A DNA stretch of 64,000 nucleotides. Origin: Actinosynnema sp. ALI-1.44. Lineage in GTDB: Bacteria > Actinomycetota > Actinomycetes > Mycobacteriales > Pseudonocardiaceae. The notes below the pieces were generated by a model. It was given only the letters and a program-made list of their open reading frames with translations, was not told the origin of the DNA and ran no database searches. Positions within the stretch are counted from its first letter, which is position 1, and the number at the start of each line of letters is the position of its first letter. The DNA is taken from assembly GCF_001984155.1 (NCBI RefSeq), contig NZ_MTQO01000047.1, forward strand, positions 372,001 through 436,000, in the 5' to 3' direction. Positions 8,875-16,531 of this stretch are shown here, piece after piece. The position numbers and the translations under genes were made by a program.

Positions 8875-9408
8875 TTACAGGCGTTCGCTGAGCACCCCAT
8901 CGGGGGAGACGAGTAGGCCACCCTGCGGCGTGCCGCCTCCACACTCCGGACCACTCGGGTACAGGGTCTTCGGCGTGATCACCAGGCGCGGAGCGGCCAG
9001 CTCGGCACCGGCTGGATCGATCAACCGAAGCGTGACATCGACCGGCTCGCTCACCAGAGTCGGCAGGTCGGCGAAGGAGTTCTTGCCCCCGGTCGGTTCC
9101 ATCCGCGCGCCACAAGCGCTGTCCGGTCCGCCCGTGGCGCACGGCATCGGCCGGGCCGCGGTCGACGGGTACAACTCGAGCGCGGTGTCGGTGCACGACC
9201 CGTTCCAGCAGGTGGTCATCCGGGCCGAACCGACCTTCGGCGAGTACGCGGGGTCGATGTCGAGCGAGATGCCCTTCCTGGCCGCCGCCCCACCGCACTC
9301 AATCGGCGAGTCACATCCCGCGACCAGTGCGGTGGCGGCCAGCAACGCGGCGACGGCGAAAGTCCGGTTCACACCGATGGGACGGCGCCTACCGGCTTTT
9401 CGTTGCAC
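8875..9408 (-). CDS. Cysteine-containing lipoprotein, last gene of the MNIO operon
   Basis: A 177-residue predicted lipoprotein with hydrophobic leader 'FAVAALLAATALVAGC', where LVAGC is a good lipobox. The mature part has further cysteines ('IECGG', 'TTCWNGSC', 'PMPCATG', 'DSACGAR', 'PECGGG') and a beta-rich composition; I do not recognise a domain. The GTG at 9408 overlaps the end of the preceding gene by 20 bases, indicating translational coupling; an internal GTG at 9372 would still leave a full signal peptide. As the last gene of the TIGR04222/MNIO operon it could receive, anchor or protect the modified product at the membrane, but that is inference from position. Confidence 0.7.
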   Translation of the reverse strand: MQRKAGRRRPIGVNRTFAVAALLAATALVAGCDSPIECGGAAARKGISLDIDPAYSPKVGSARMTTCWNGSCTDTALELYPSTAARPMPCATGGPDSACGARMEPTGGKNSFADLPTLVSEPVDVTLRLIDPAGAELAAPRLVITPKTLYPSGPECGGGTPQGGLLVSPDGVLSERL

Positions 9409-9736
9409 GTCTGCGCCACCACTTCACCCTCGGCAGGTGCCCGTTCTCCCGCAACCATTCCACGAACCCGGCCGCGTCCTCACGCGCGCGTGACCCGACC
9501 GTTCTGGGATGTGCTCGGGCGTACTCGGCGAAAAGCGGGACGAATCTGTCCTCGAGGTCGGTGCACACATCCGGCTGGATCATGGCGACGACCCGCCGCC
9601 GCTTCGACCGCAGCGCGGTCGCCTCCACATCGAGTCGTCGTGGGTCGAACCCCGGTGGCGGTGGGCCGTCCGCCAGCAGGGCGCGCAGCAGCTGCGCCTG
9701 CTGTTCGGCGAGCCGGTCTCGTTGCGGCTGTGTCAT
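9389..9736 (-). CDS. Small putative partner of the MNIO enzyme
   Basis: A 115-residue soluble protein encoded 19 bases after the DUF692 enzyme. It is helical and charged, with 'RLAEQQAQLLRALLADG' near the N-terminus and 'DLEDRFVPLFAEYARAHP' in the middle. No cysteine pair or known catalytic motif is seen. MNIO enzymes in studied systems need a small partner, encoded next to them, that binds the precursor peptide. This gene occupies that position, although it does not look like a full-length DUF2063 partner. The ATG at 9736 was chosen over upstream codons because the frame before it is low-complexity and overlaps the enzyme gene. The partner role is inferred. Confidence 0.65.
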   Translation of the reverse strand: MTQPQRDRLAEQQAQLLRALLADGPPPPGFDPRRLDVEATALRSKRRRVVAMIQPDVCTDLEDRFVPLFAEYARAHPRTVGSRAREDAAGFVEWLRENGHLPRVKWWRRRATKSR

Positions 9737-9755
9737 GGCGGCGTCCCTTTCCCTG

Positions 9756-10550
9756 TCACAGCCGATCCCGGATCGCCTGGAGCTCGGCCGCCAGCTCGGC
9801 GTCGGTGGGGTAGTCGCCGTCGCGCTCCAGCAGGACACCCGGCGGCCTGGTGCGTTTCACCAACTCCGACAACAGGTCCAGCACCTCCGGCAGCACCGGG
9901 TGCGTGTGCGTGTCGTGGTAGACGCCGTGGTGTTCCTCGCCGCCAGCGACATGCAGGTACGCCAGGCGTTCCAACGGCAGGTCGTCGAGCAGTTTTTCCG
10001 GGTCCTGGCCGAGGTTTCGGGCGTTGGCGTACATGTTCGCGACGTCCACAAGCAACAGACAACCGGTGCGTTCGGTCAGCTCCGCGAGGAACTGCGCCTC
10101 GGTCAGCTCCGCGTCCGGCCATTCCAGCAACGCCGCGATGTTCTCCAGCGCGAACGGCACGGTCAAGTTCGCCTGCACCGCTTTCACGTTCTCCACGAGG
10201 ACGTCCAACGCTTCCTTCGTGCGCGGCACCGGCATCAGGTGCCCGGAGTCGAGGCCGCCAGCGCGGACGAAACAAACGTGGTCGCTGGCCACCGGCGCGT
10301 CGAGCACGTACGCCAGCTTGGCCAGGTGCTCGACGCGTTTCATGTCAACGGGTTCCGCGCCGCCGACCGACAGCGAAACCGCGTGCGGCAGCACGGGCGT
10401 GCCACGTTCCCGAAGCACCACAACGGACTCCGGCAGCTGGTCCGGATTCAGGTTCTCCGCGACGACCTCGACGAAGTCCACCCCGGGCAGCCGCTCGACC
10501 GTGATGTCGATCTCCGATCGCCACCCGATCCCCACACCGAGTTCACGCAC
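9756..10550 (-). CDS. DUF692 multinuclear non-haem iron oxidative enzyme (MNIO)
   Basis: A 264-residue TIM-barrel enzyme of the DUF692/MNIO family, to which MbnB and TglH belong. Characterised members use two or three iron ions to oxidise cysteine or C-terminal residues of ribosomal peptides. Expected metal and active-site motifs are all present: 'GVGIGWR' at the start, 'PHAVSLSVGG', 'ASDHVCF', 'ALENIAAL', 'DVANMYANARN', 'YLHVAGGEEHHG', 'HDTHTHP' and 'LLERDGDYP'. The GTG at 10550 has AGGAGG 8 bases upstream. The gene sits 63 bases after a TIGR04222-type protein with a Cys-rich tail and just before the small partner gene, so modification of cysteines in those tails is the natural hypothesis. 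Confidence 0.9.
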   Translation of the reverse strand: MRELGVGIGWRSEIDITVERLPGVDFVEVVAENLNPDQLPESVVVLRERGTPVLPHAVSLSVGGAEPVDMKRVEHLAKLAYVLDAPVASDHVCFVRAGGLDSGHLMPVPRTKEALDVLVENVKAVQANLTVPFALENIAALLEWPDAELTEAQFLAELTERTGCLLLVDVANMYANARNLGQDPEKLLDDLPLERLAYLHVAGGEEHHGVYHDTHTHPVLPEVLDLLSELVKRTRPPGVLLERDGDYPTDAELAAELQAIRDRL

Positions 10551-10613
10551 CGCCTCAGCCTCCTGACCCGCATATGGGTGTTGTCGCTGCCGCCGAGAAA
10601 GCGGAGTCCACCA

Positions 10614-11504
10614 TCAGGAACCGCCGCCGCCGCAACCGCCGCCGCCTCCACAGCTACTGCCGCTGCTGCTACTGCTTCCACAGCTACTGCTCCCCCCGCA
10701 GCTGCTGCCGCCGACCAACACTGTCGACCCGTCGCCGGTGGATCCACCGCGGCGACGTGGTGTCGAACTGGCCTTCGGCCGCACCGGGAACAGCTTCGAG
10801 ATCAGCGGATCAGGGTACGCGGCCATCCCGCGGTGAGCGACCAGCGCCGCCGCGCCGCTGCCGCCGGTGTCCGCACGCTTCAACAGCTTGCGCGCTGCTG
10901 CGGTCGGGCCTCGTTTGATCGGGCGCATGGCCAACACCGCCGCCACACACGTCACGATGAGCAACAATGTCAGATAGCCGATCGGAGAGCCGAGATTCGC
11001 GCCGTTGACCGCTCGTACGACGCCGACTACCAGCAGCACGACCAACGGCGAGGCCGCGAGGAACACCGTGCCACGTCCCACGTGATCGACGAGCAGGCCG
11101 CGCCGCACGAGCACGGACTCGACCTCGTCGAACACCGACAGGCGCATGACTCGGAGCTGGTAGTAGTCCACCATGCGGCCGGGGCGGGCAGTGATGTCCC
11201 TGAGCAGCCGCTCTTCCAACGTCGACGCGGGCTTGTGGACCGAACCCCGTACCGCGTGCAGCCGCCCGCTGCGGTCGACGCGGACCACGCCGTGGTCGAC
11301 GAGGTTCGCGATCGCCGACTCGGCCATCCTGGTCCGGCCACCGGCGAGGAGCGCGGTCTCCTCGACCGTCAGCGGATCCCGTGTGTTCGTCGCGCCCGCC
11401 GCCCGGAGCCGCCCGCGCAGCAACAGCGTCGCGATCACGGCGACCGCGAGGCCGCCGCCGTAGAGCCATAAGAACGCCGGACCCGAAATACCCCAGGGGT
11501 TCAT
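10614..11504 (-). CDS. TIGR04222-type membrane protein with Cys/Gly/Ser tail (second copy)
   Basis: A 296-residue protein. The ATG at 11504 has a GAGGGGAGGGG purine run in front. It has one N-terminal membrane helix, a soluble section ('EETALLAGGRTRMAESAIAN', resembling a winged helix), two closely spaced membrane helices near residues 150-200, and a low-complexity tail. The last 32 residues are almost only Gly, Ser and Cys, with cysteines at about 269, 275, 285 and 291. This fits the TIGR04222 ('near_uncomplex') family of actinobacterial membrane proteins, often found beside DUF692. The tail has the composition of a ribosomal peptide core carried on a membrane anchor. That it is modified by the adjacent MNIO is an inference. 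Confidence 0.8.
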   Translation of the reverse strand: MNPWGISGPAFLWLYGGGLAVAVIATLLLRGRLRAAGATNTRDPLTVEETALLAGGRTRMAESAIANLVDHGVVRVDRSGRLHAVRGSVHKPASTLEERLLRDITARPGRMVDYYQLRVMRLSVFDEVESVLVRRGLLVDHVGRGTVFLAASPLVVLLVVGVVRAVNGANLGSPIGYLTLLLIVTCVAAVLAMRPIKRGPTAAARKLLKRADTGGSGAAALVAHRGMAAYPDPLISKLFPVRPKASSTPRRRGGSTGDGSTVLVGGSSCGGSSSCGSSSSSGSSCGGGGGCGGGGS

Positions 11505-11522
11505 CGCCCCTCCCCTCTGTGT

Positions 11523-11562
11523 ACGGGTCGGCCCGGGGATCACGATCCCCGGGCCGACCCGT
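11523..11562. terminator. Perfect 18-bp hairpin between the two TIGR04222-type genes
   Basis: ACGGGTCGGCCCGGGGAT at 11523-11540 and its exact complement at 11545-11562 enclose a 4-base loop. It lies in the gap between two co-directional minus-strand genes of one operon, 18 bases after the first stop. It could be a partial terminator, or could stabilise the upstream mRNA end, so that the first gene is made in excess of the enzyme genes. Confidence 0.75.
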
Positions 11563-11579
11563 CTCCCTCATTCTTTTTC

Positions 11580-12440
11580 CTACCCCCCGCAGCCGCCACC
11601 CCCGCAGCCGCTGCTTCCCCCTGCGTCTCCTCCTCCGGTACTGCCTCCATCGCCGGCCAACCACGCCGACGCGACCATCGCCCCGCCCAGCCCGCTGGCC
11701 GCGTGGATCCCGTGTGCGGATCCACCGAGCAGCGAGGCCCGGATGAGCTGGTCGGGGTGGCTCGCGAATCCGCCCACGGCCACCAGTTCGACCGGTCTGC
11801 TGGCCGGCGCGGTCCCCACCGCGTCGGCCCCGGCGAACGTCCTCGGGCAGATCGGGTGCCGGTACAGCGCGTACCCGATCAGCCCCGTCCCGATCAGCAC
11901 CAGCGTCAGCCAACCGATCGGCCGTCCCGCCGTGATCCCGGACATCCACCGCGCCACACCGGCGGCGAACACCGCGGCGACCGGGACCACGCTGATCAGC
12001 TTGCGGTGCCTGGCCACCTCGTGGTCGACGAGGTAACCCGCCCGCACCAGACCCGCTGCCACCTCACCGACCGAGTCGGACCCGGCCAGCCGGTGGGTCA
12101 GCATCGTGACGGACCTCCGGCCGTGCCGCACCACGTCGGCCAGAACAGTGCGCTCGACCGGGTTGGTACCCCCTGCCCGACCGGCGACCTCCAGGTATCC
12201 GTCGCGAGCCGCGCGCAGCTGGCCGGTCTCGACCAGTTGGGCGACCGCGGCCTCCACCACGCGTCGCCTGCCCCCGGTCAGGCAGGCCAGGTCCAGCGCC
12301 GTCAACGACCCGCCGGGTGCGGTCACCGCACCCGAACGGGTCAGGATTCGAACAGCGAACGAAAACAGCAAAGCAACGGAAAACCCGAGCAGATAAATAC
12401 CGATGAACGTCGGTCCTGGTATTTCCCAGGTGTCTTCCAT
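11580..12440 (-). CDS. TIGR04222-type membrane protein with Cys/Gly tail (first copy)
   Basis: A 286-residue paralogue of the following gene and the first gene of the five-gene operon. The ATG at 12440 has a GGGGGAAG site. The architecture is the same: an N-terminal helix ('FIGIYLLGFSVALLFSF'), the helical segment 'DLACLTGGRRRVVEAAVAQ', two membrane helices around residues 150-195, then a Gly-rich tail with cysteines at about 279 and 284. The tail is shorter and has fewer cysteines than in the second copy, so the two may be different substrates or subunits. The family is known from sequence surveys; no function is established to my knowledge. Confidence 0.8.
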   Translation of the reverse strand: MEDTWEIPGPTFIGIYLLGFSVALLFSFAVRILTRSGAVTAPGGSLTALDLACLTGGRRRVVEAAVAQLVETGQLRAARDGYLEVAGRAGGTNPVERTVLADVVRHGRRSVTMLTHRLAGSDSVGEVAAGLVRAGYLVDHEVARHRKLISVVPVAAVFAAGVARWMSGITAGRPIGWLTLVLIGTGLIGYALYRHPICPRTFAGADAVGTAPASRPVELVAVGGFASHPDQLIRASLLGGSAHGIHAASGLGGAMVASAWLAGDGGSTGGGDAGGSSGCGGGGCGG

Positions 12441-12556
12441 GATCTTCCCCCTCTCTCCCCAGAGAGCCGGAAATCAAGTGGAGACACCACTTTCTTCGTC
12501 GAACGGGCACCCGGCAAGACGCCTTGACGAAGATTTAGGGTTGTGTTGGGGGTAAC

Positions 12557-12997
12557 TTAGGCTTCCGCGCCGCCGCCCTCTTCGGGGCGCAGCGTCAGCG
12601 AGATGCTGTTGATGCAGTACCGCTGGTCAGTGGGGGTCGGGTAGCCCTCACCCTCGAACACGTGTCCGAGATGGCTGTGACAGGTCGCACAGAGCACCTC
12701 CACGCGGACCATGCCGAGTGCGCGGTCCTCGCGAAGAATAACGCTGTCCCCGGCCAGCGGGGAGAAGAACGACGGCCACCCGCAGTGCGAATCGAATTTC
12801 GTGGTACTGCGGAACAGCTCCGCCCCGCATGCGCGGCACGCGTACACGCCGACGGTCTTCGTGTCGGTGTATTCACCGGTGAAGGGCCGTTCTGTCCCGG
12901 CCTCGCGGAGCACCGCGTACTCCTCGGCGGACAGCTCCTGCCGCCACTCCTGGTCGGACTTGACCACGCGAGGCGTGACACCGGTAACGGGCTTCAT
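12557..12997 (-). CDS. msrB: Peptide-methionine (R)-S-oxide reductase
   Basis: A 146-residue cytoplasmic enzyme that reduces methionine-R-sulfoxide in proteins, using thioredoxin. The zinc-binding pairs 'CRAC' and 'CATC', the substrate motif 'DSHCGWPSF', 'GHVFEGEG' and the catalytic cysteine in 'RYCINSISL' are all present, so it should be active. The ATG at 12997 is preferred to the GTG six bases upstream, as GGAGG stands 10 bases before it. The gene follows a small tail-anchored-type protein gene and hisS on the same strand and may be transcribed with them. Confidence 0.93.
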   Translation of the reverse strand: MKPVTGVTPRVVKSDQEWRQELSAEEYAVLREAGTERPFTGEYTDTKTVGVYACRACGAELFRSTTKFDSHCGWPSFFSPLAGDSVILREDRALGMVRVEVLCATCHSHLGHVFEGEGYPTPTDQRYCINSISLTLRPEEGGGAEA

Positions 12998-13016
12998 GGA
13001 CACCTAGCCTCCGAAC

Positions 13017-13310
13017 CTACGACAGGATGAACACCAGCGCGTCCCACGCCGCGACGCCCACCCCGATCAGGATCAGGCCGATCACGAGCAGGGCGAGCAT
13101 CCGGTAGTGGCCGCCGAGGCGGTTCGCGGAGTCCGCGAAGTCCGAGATGCCACCGAGGTATCCCTCCACGGTGTACCCCGACCGGCTCTTCTCGATCCGG
13201 TCGAGGTGGGCCGCGAACTCACGCACCTCGGGGTCATGCGGGTCAAGACCCTCGAGGTCCTCGCGAAACCGCTGTGACGCGGGCTCATCAGGGGACGCGC
13301 TCACTGCCAT
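13017..13310 (-). CDS. Small tail-anchored-type membrane protein
   Basis: A protein of about 97 residues with a charged, helical N-terminal two-thirds ('DPEVREFAAHLDRIEKSRSG') and one or two hydrophobic helices at the C-terminus ('LALLVIGLILIGVGVAAWDA'). No family with a known role is recognised. It lies between hisS (18 bases downstream of it) and msrB (19 bases) on the same strand, suggesting one transcript. The start at ATG 13310 is chosen over an in-frame upstream codon near 13319; neither has a clear ribosome binding site. Similar small proteins next to hisS occur in other actinobacteria as far as I recall. Confidence 0.6.
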   Translation of the reverse strand: MAVSASPDEPASQRFREDLEGLDPHDPEVREFAAHLDRIEKSRSGYTVEGYLGGISDFADSANRLGGHYRMLALLVIGLILIGVGVAAWDALVFILS

Positions 13311-13328
13311 GTACAACACGGTAGCCGG

Positions 13329-14597
13329 TCAGCTTGATTCCCGGCTCCCCAAAACCCGCTCGTCCGCCACCTCGCCGGAGCGGACGTGCACCATGGAGGT
13401 GAACCCCCATTCCTCCAGCCTGCCCAGTTGCGCGCCGAACTTGCCGCGCCGCTTGATCGCCGTGACCTGGCGACCCTCCGCGCGCAGCCGCCGCGCCACG
13501 GCCAGGACCTCGGCCGGGGTGACGTCGGCCTCGTGCAGAACGGCCACCGCGTCCGTGCGTGGAGCGGCGTCGAGCAGGTTCACGATCCGCTCGAAACCGA
13601 TGGAGAACCCACAGGCAGGCACGTCCTTGCCCAGCGAGCGGCCGATCAGCTTGTCGTAGCGGCCGCCACCGGCCACCGACGCGCTCGTGCCCGGGTGGCT
13701 GACCTCGAAGATCTGCCCGGTGTAGTACCCCATCCCGCGGACCAGCGTCGGGTCGAACTCCCACCCGATCTCCCGGGTCGCGGCCAGGTCGGCGAGCGCG
13801 GTCGTGGTCGCCACCAGGTCGGCCGCGACGCCCTCCGGCAGATTCGGCACGGCGTCGGTGAGCTGGTCGGCCAGTTTGGCCGGGTCGAGGCCCTGCAACG
13901 CCGTGATGGCCGTCTGGACGCCGTCCGCCTGCTCAGGGCTGAACCCGGCCCGCTCGGTCAGCTCCTTGCGCACCCCGTCCCAGCCGATCTTGTCCAGCTT
14001 GTCCAGGGTGATGAAGAACGCGCCTTGCGCCTCGGGCGCGACTCCGGCGCCTTCGGCGAGGGCGGACAGGAACCGGCGGTCCGACAGGCGCACGGTCGTG
14101 CCGGGCAGACCGACGGCTTCCAGCGCCTCCGTCGTCGCCTCGATCAGCTCGGCCTCGGCCAGCACCGACTCCTCGCCGATCACGTCGATGTCGCACTGGT
14201 AGAACTGGCGGTAGCGGTCCTTCTGCGGCCGCTCGGCCCGCCAGACCGGGCCGATCTGGAACGACCGGAACGGCGTCGGCAAAGCGGCGTGGTTGTTGCC
14301 GTAGAACCGGGTCAGCGGGACCGTCAGGTCGAACCGCAGGCCGAGGTCCGCCAGCTCGTCGACGCTCGCGGGCAGCTCGGTCAGGCCGCGGCGGAGGATC
14401 TTGAAGATCAGCTTCTCGTTCTCGCCGCCCTGGCCGCCGGTCAGCCGCGCGATGTCCTCCAGCGCGGGCGTCTCGATGCGCTGGTAGCCGTACCGGTGGT
14501 AGACCTCGGCGATCCGGGCCAGGACATGATCGCGCACGGCGACGGTCGCGGGCAGCAGGTCACGAGTGCCCCTTGCGGGGCTGTTGTCCATCTTCAC
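13329..14597 (-). CDS. hisS: Histidyl-tRNA synthetase, divergent type
   Basis: A 422-residue class II synthetase that charges tRNA-His. Visible signatures are 'FRSFQIGPVWRAERPQK' (motif 2), 'YQCDIDVIG', the histidine-specific 'LVRGMGYYTGQIFEV', 'VAGGGRYDKLIG' (motif 3 region) and a C-terminal anticodon-binding domain. The N-terminus reads 'SPARGTRDLLP' rather than the 'APKGVPDY' form common in housekeeping actinobacterial HisS. It resembles the second HisS type known from Bacteroidetes and some actinomycetes, so it may be a paralogue or a horizontally acquired replacement. The start GTG at 14597 follows a GAGG with good spacing. It heads a probable transcript with the small membrane protein and msrB. 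Confidence 0.9.
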   Translation of the reverse strand: MKMDNSPARGTRDLLPATVAVRDHVLARIAEVYHRYGYQRIETPALEDIARLTGGQGGENEKLIFKILRRGLTELPASVDELADLGLRFDLTVPLTRFYGNNHAALPTPFRSFQIGPVWRAERPQKDRYRQFYQCDIDVIGEESVLAEAELIEATTEALEAVGLPGTTVRLSDRRFLSALAEGAGVAPEAQGAFFITLDKLDKIGWDGVRKELTERAGFSPEQADGVQTAITALQGLDPAKLADQLTDAVPNLPEGVAADLVATTTALADLAATREIGWEFDPTLVRGMGYYTGQIFEVSHPGTSASVAGGGRYDKLIGRSLGKDVPACGFSIGFERIVNLLDAAPRTDAVAVLHEADVTPAEVLAVARRLRAEGRQVTAIKRRGKFGAQLGRLEEWGFTSMVHVRSGEVADERVLGSRESS

Positions 14598-14675
14598 CGG
14601 TAGTCCTCATCGAGTCGGATGCGTTCTCCAAAACTACCGGGCGCGTGCCACTGCATTTGTCACTAGGGTTGCCCC

Positions 14676-15680
14676 ATGGCTTCGAAGGCTGTCGAGCTCC
14701 CGGTCGGTGATCGGACCATTCGCGTGTCCAATCCGGACAAGGTGTACTTCCCCGAACGCGAGATCACCAAGCGCCAGGTGGTCGAGTACTACATCTCGGT
14801 GGCCGAGCCGCTGATCAAGGCGTTGCGGGACAGGCCGACAACCCTGAAACGGTACGTCGACGGCGTGACCGGCGAGTGGTTCTACCAGAAGCGCGTGCCC
14901 AAGGGGGCGCCCGACTGGGTGCGGACCGCGACGATCAAGTTCCCGTCCGGCCGGACCGCCGACGAGATCTGCCCGACCGAACCGGCGGTGATCCCGTGGG
15001 CGTCCAACCTGGGCACGTTCGACTTCCACCCGTGGCCGGTGCGCACGCCGGAGGTGGACCACCCGGACGAGTTGCGCGTGGACCTCGACCCGCAGCCGGG
15101 CACGGACTTCGCCGACGCGGTGAAGGTCGCCGGGGTGCTGCGGGAAGTGCTGGTGGACAACGGGTTGACCGGCTACCCCAAGACCTCCGGCGGACGCGGC
15201 ATCCACGTACTGGTCCGGATCCGGCCGGAATGGGACTTCATCGACGTGCGGCACGCGGTGATCGGCCTCGCGCGCGAGGTGGAGCGCCGGATCCCCGACC
15301 TGGCCACCACGGCGTGGTGGAAGGAGGAGCGCGGCGAGCGCGTGTTCCTCGACTTCAACCAGGCCGCGCGGGACCGGACGATCGCGTCGGCGTGGTCGGT
15401 GCGCGGCACCCCGCGCGCCACGGTGTCGATGCCGTTGACGTGGGACCAGTTGTCCGATGTGGACCCGGACGACTTCGACATCTTCACCGTGCCGGATTTG
15501 CTTGCCTCGCAAGGGGACGCGCACGCCGACATCGACGCGGAGGTGTTCGGCATCGAGTCGCTGCTCGAGCTGTACTCGAGCGACCCTCGCGGCGAGATGC
15601 CCTACCCGCCGGACTACCCCAAGATGCCGGGAGAGCCCAAGCGGGTTCAGCCGTCGAGGGCCCGGCCCGACACCGACTAG
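14676..15680 (+). CDS. LigD-type DNA polymerase/primase (NHEJ polymerase domain)
   Basis: A stand-alone 334-residue polymerase domain of the LigD family (archaeo-eukaryotic primase fold), which fills gaps at DNA ends during non-homologous end joining. The catalytic acid pair appears in 'ELRVDLDPQPG', with 'TSGGRGIHVLVRI' and 'DFNQAARDRTIASAWSVR' as further conserved segments. There is no ligase or nuclease domain; a separate ATP-dependent ligase lies at 32-33 kb. The ATG at 14676 is the only sensible start and lies divergent from hisS. No Ku gene is in the window. The C-terminal 40 residues are Pro-rich and probably disordered. Confidence 0.9.
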   Translation: MASKAVELPVGDRTIRVSNPDKVYFPEREITKRQVVEYYISVAEPLIKALRDRPTTLKRYVDGVTGEWFYQKRVPKGAPDWVRTATIKFPSGRTADEICPTEPAVIPWASNLGTFDFHPWPVRTPEVDHPDELRVDLDPQPGTDFADAVKVAGVLREVLVDNGLTGYPKTSGGRGIHVLVRIRPEWDFIDVRHAVIGLAREVERRIPDLATTAWWKEERGERVFLDFNQAARDRTIASAWSVRGTPRATVSMPLTWDQLSDVDPDDFDIFTVPDLLASQGDAHADIDAEVFGIESLLELYSSDPRGEMPYPPDYPKMPGEPKRVQPSRARPDTD

Positions 15681-15687
15681 CGGTGGG

Positions 15688-16494
15688 TCAGGGCTTGCGG
15701 GCCAGGCCCGCGACGATCAGGCGCTGCGGCCGGACGAGGGGCCGCACCCTCGGCCCGTCCGGCCACCACTCGGCCGCCGCGACGATGCCCGGCTCGACCA
15801 GGTCGAGACCGGCGAAGAAGGACTCGATCTCCTCCCGCAGGCGGAAGAACCCGCTGCCCATCGGGCTGTTGGTGAGCAGCCGCTGTGTGCGCTGCGCCGA
15901 CTCGCTGTCCTCGCCGCTGCCCGGGTCGAAGAAATGGCTGATGGCCACGTAGGACCCCGGCGCGAGCGCGTCCACGTACACCCGCATGAACTCGCGGATG
16001 GCTTCCGGGTCGGCGCAGTGGTGCAGCGTGCCGATCTGGTACAGCGCGACCGGTTGGGAGAAGTCGAGGTAGCGGTCGATGTCCGACCGCTCGAGCAGTG
16101 CGGGCGCATCGGTCAGGTCACCCGCGACGAAATGCGTCTGCTCGTTCTCGGCGAGCAGGGCGCGGCCGTGTGCGAGCACGATCGGGTCGTTGTCCACGTA
16201 GACGACCGTCGCGTCGGAGTTGAGCCGCTGCGCGACCTGGTGGGTGTTCTCCGCCGTCGGCAGGCCGGAGCCGAGGTCGAGGAACTGGCTGATCTTCGCC
16301 TCGCCCGCGAGGAACCGGGTGACCCGGATCAGCCACTCGCGGTTGTCCCGCGCCGCGAGCATGGCGTCCGGCGACTGCTCCAGGATGGCGTTCAGGATCG
16401 CGCGATCGACCTCGTAGTTGTCCTTGCCGCCCAGTCCGGCGTCGTACACGCGTGCGATGCTCGGCTTGGTGATGTCGATCTGCGGTAAGTCCAT
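15688..16494 (-). CDS. DUF574-family SAM-dependent methyltransferase (copy 1)
   Basis: A 268-residue protein with the family opening 'KPSIARVYDAGLGGKDNYEVD', SAM-binding 'ISQFLDLGSGLPTAENTHQV', acidic strand 'VVYVDNDPIVLAHGRAL' and C-terminal 'WWPDGPRVRPL'. DUF574 enzymes are very numerous in actinomycetes, often as tandem copies near regulators, and substrates are mostly unknown. It is a close paralogue of the next gene upstream, and the pair presumably arose by tandem duplication. It is convergent with the LigD-type gene, with only seven bases between stops. The ATG at 16494 gives the conserved N-terminus. Confidence 0.85.
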   Translation of the reverse strand: MDLPQIDITKPSIARVYDAGLGGKDNYEVDRAILNAILEQSPDAMLAARDNREWLIRVTRFLAGEAKISQFLDLGSGLPTAENTHQVAQRLNSDATVVYVDNDPIVLAHGRALLAENEQTHFVAGDLTDAPALLERSDIDRYLDFSQPVALYQIGTLHHCADPEAIREFMRVYVDALAPGSYVAISHFFDPGSGEDSESAQRTQRLLTNSPMGSGFFRLREEIESFFAGLDLVEPGIVAAAEWWPDGPRVRPLVRPQRLIVAGLARKP

Positions 16495-16531
16495 CGCGAC
16501 ATCCTGCCAGAACCGCCGGTCTTTGTCGGGG

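Noticed and set aside
12493-12533. TCTTCGTC / GACGAAGA inverted repeat after msrB
   Set aside because: Only 8-bp arms with a 25-base loop; too weak to call a terminator or operator.
14676-15680. Classification as a full LigD ligase
   Set aside because: Only polymerase-domain motifs are present; there is no adenylation lysine motif.
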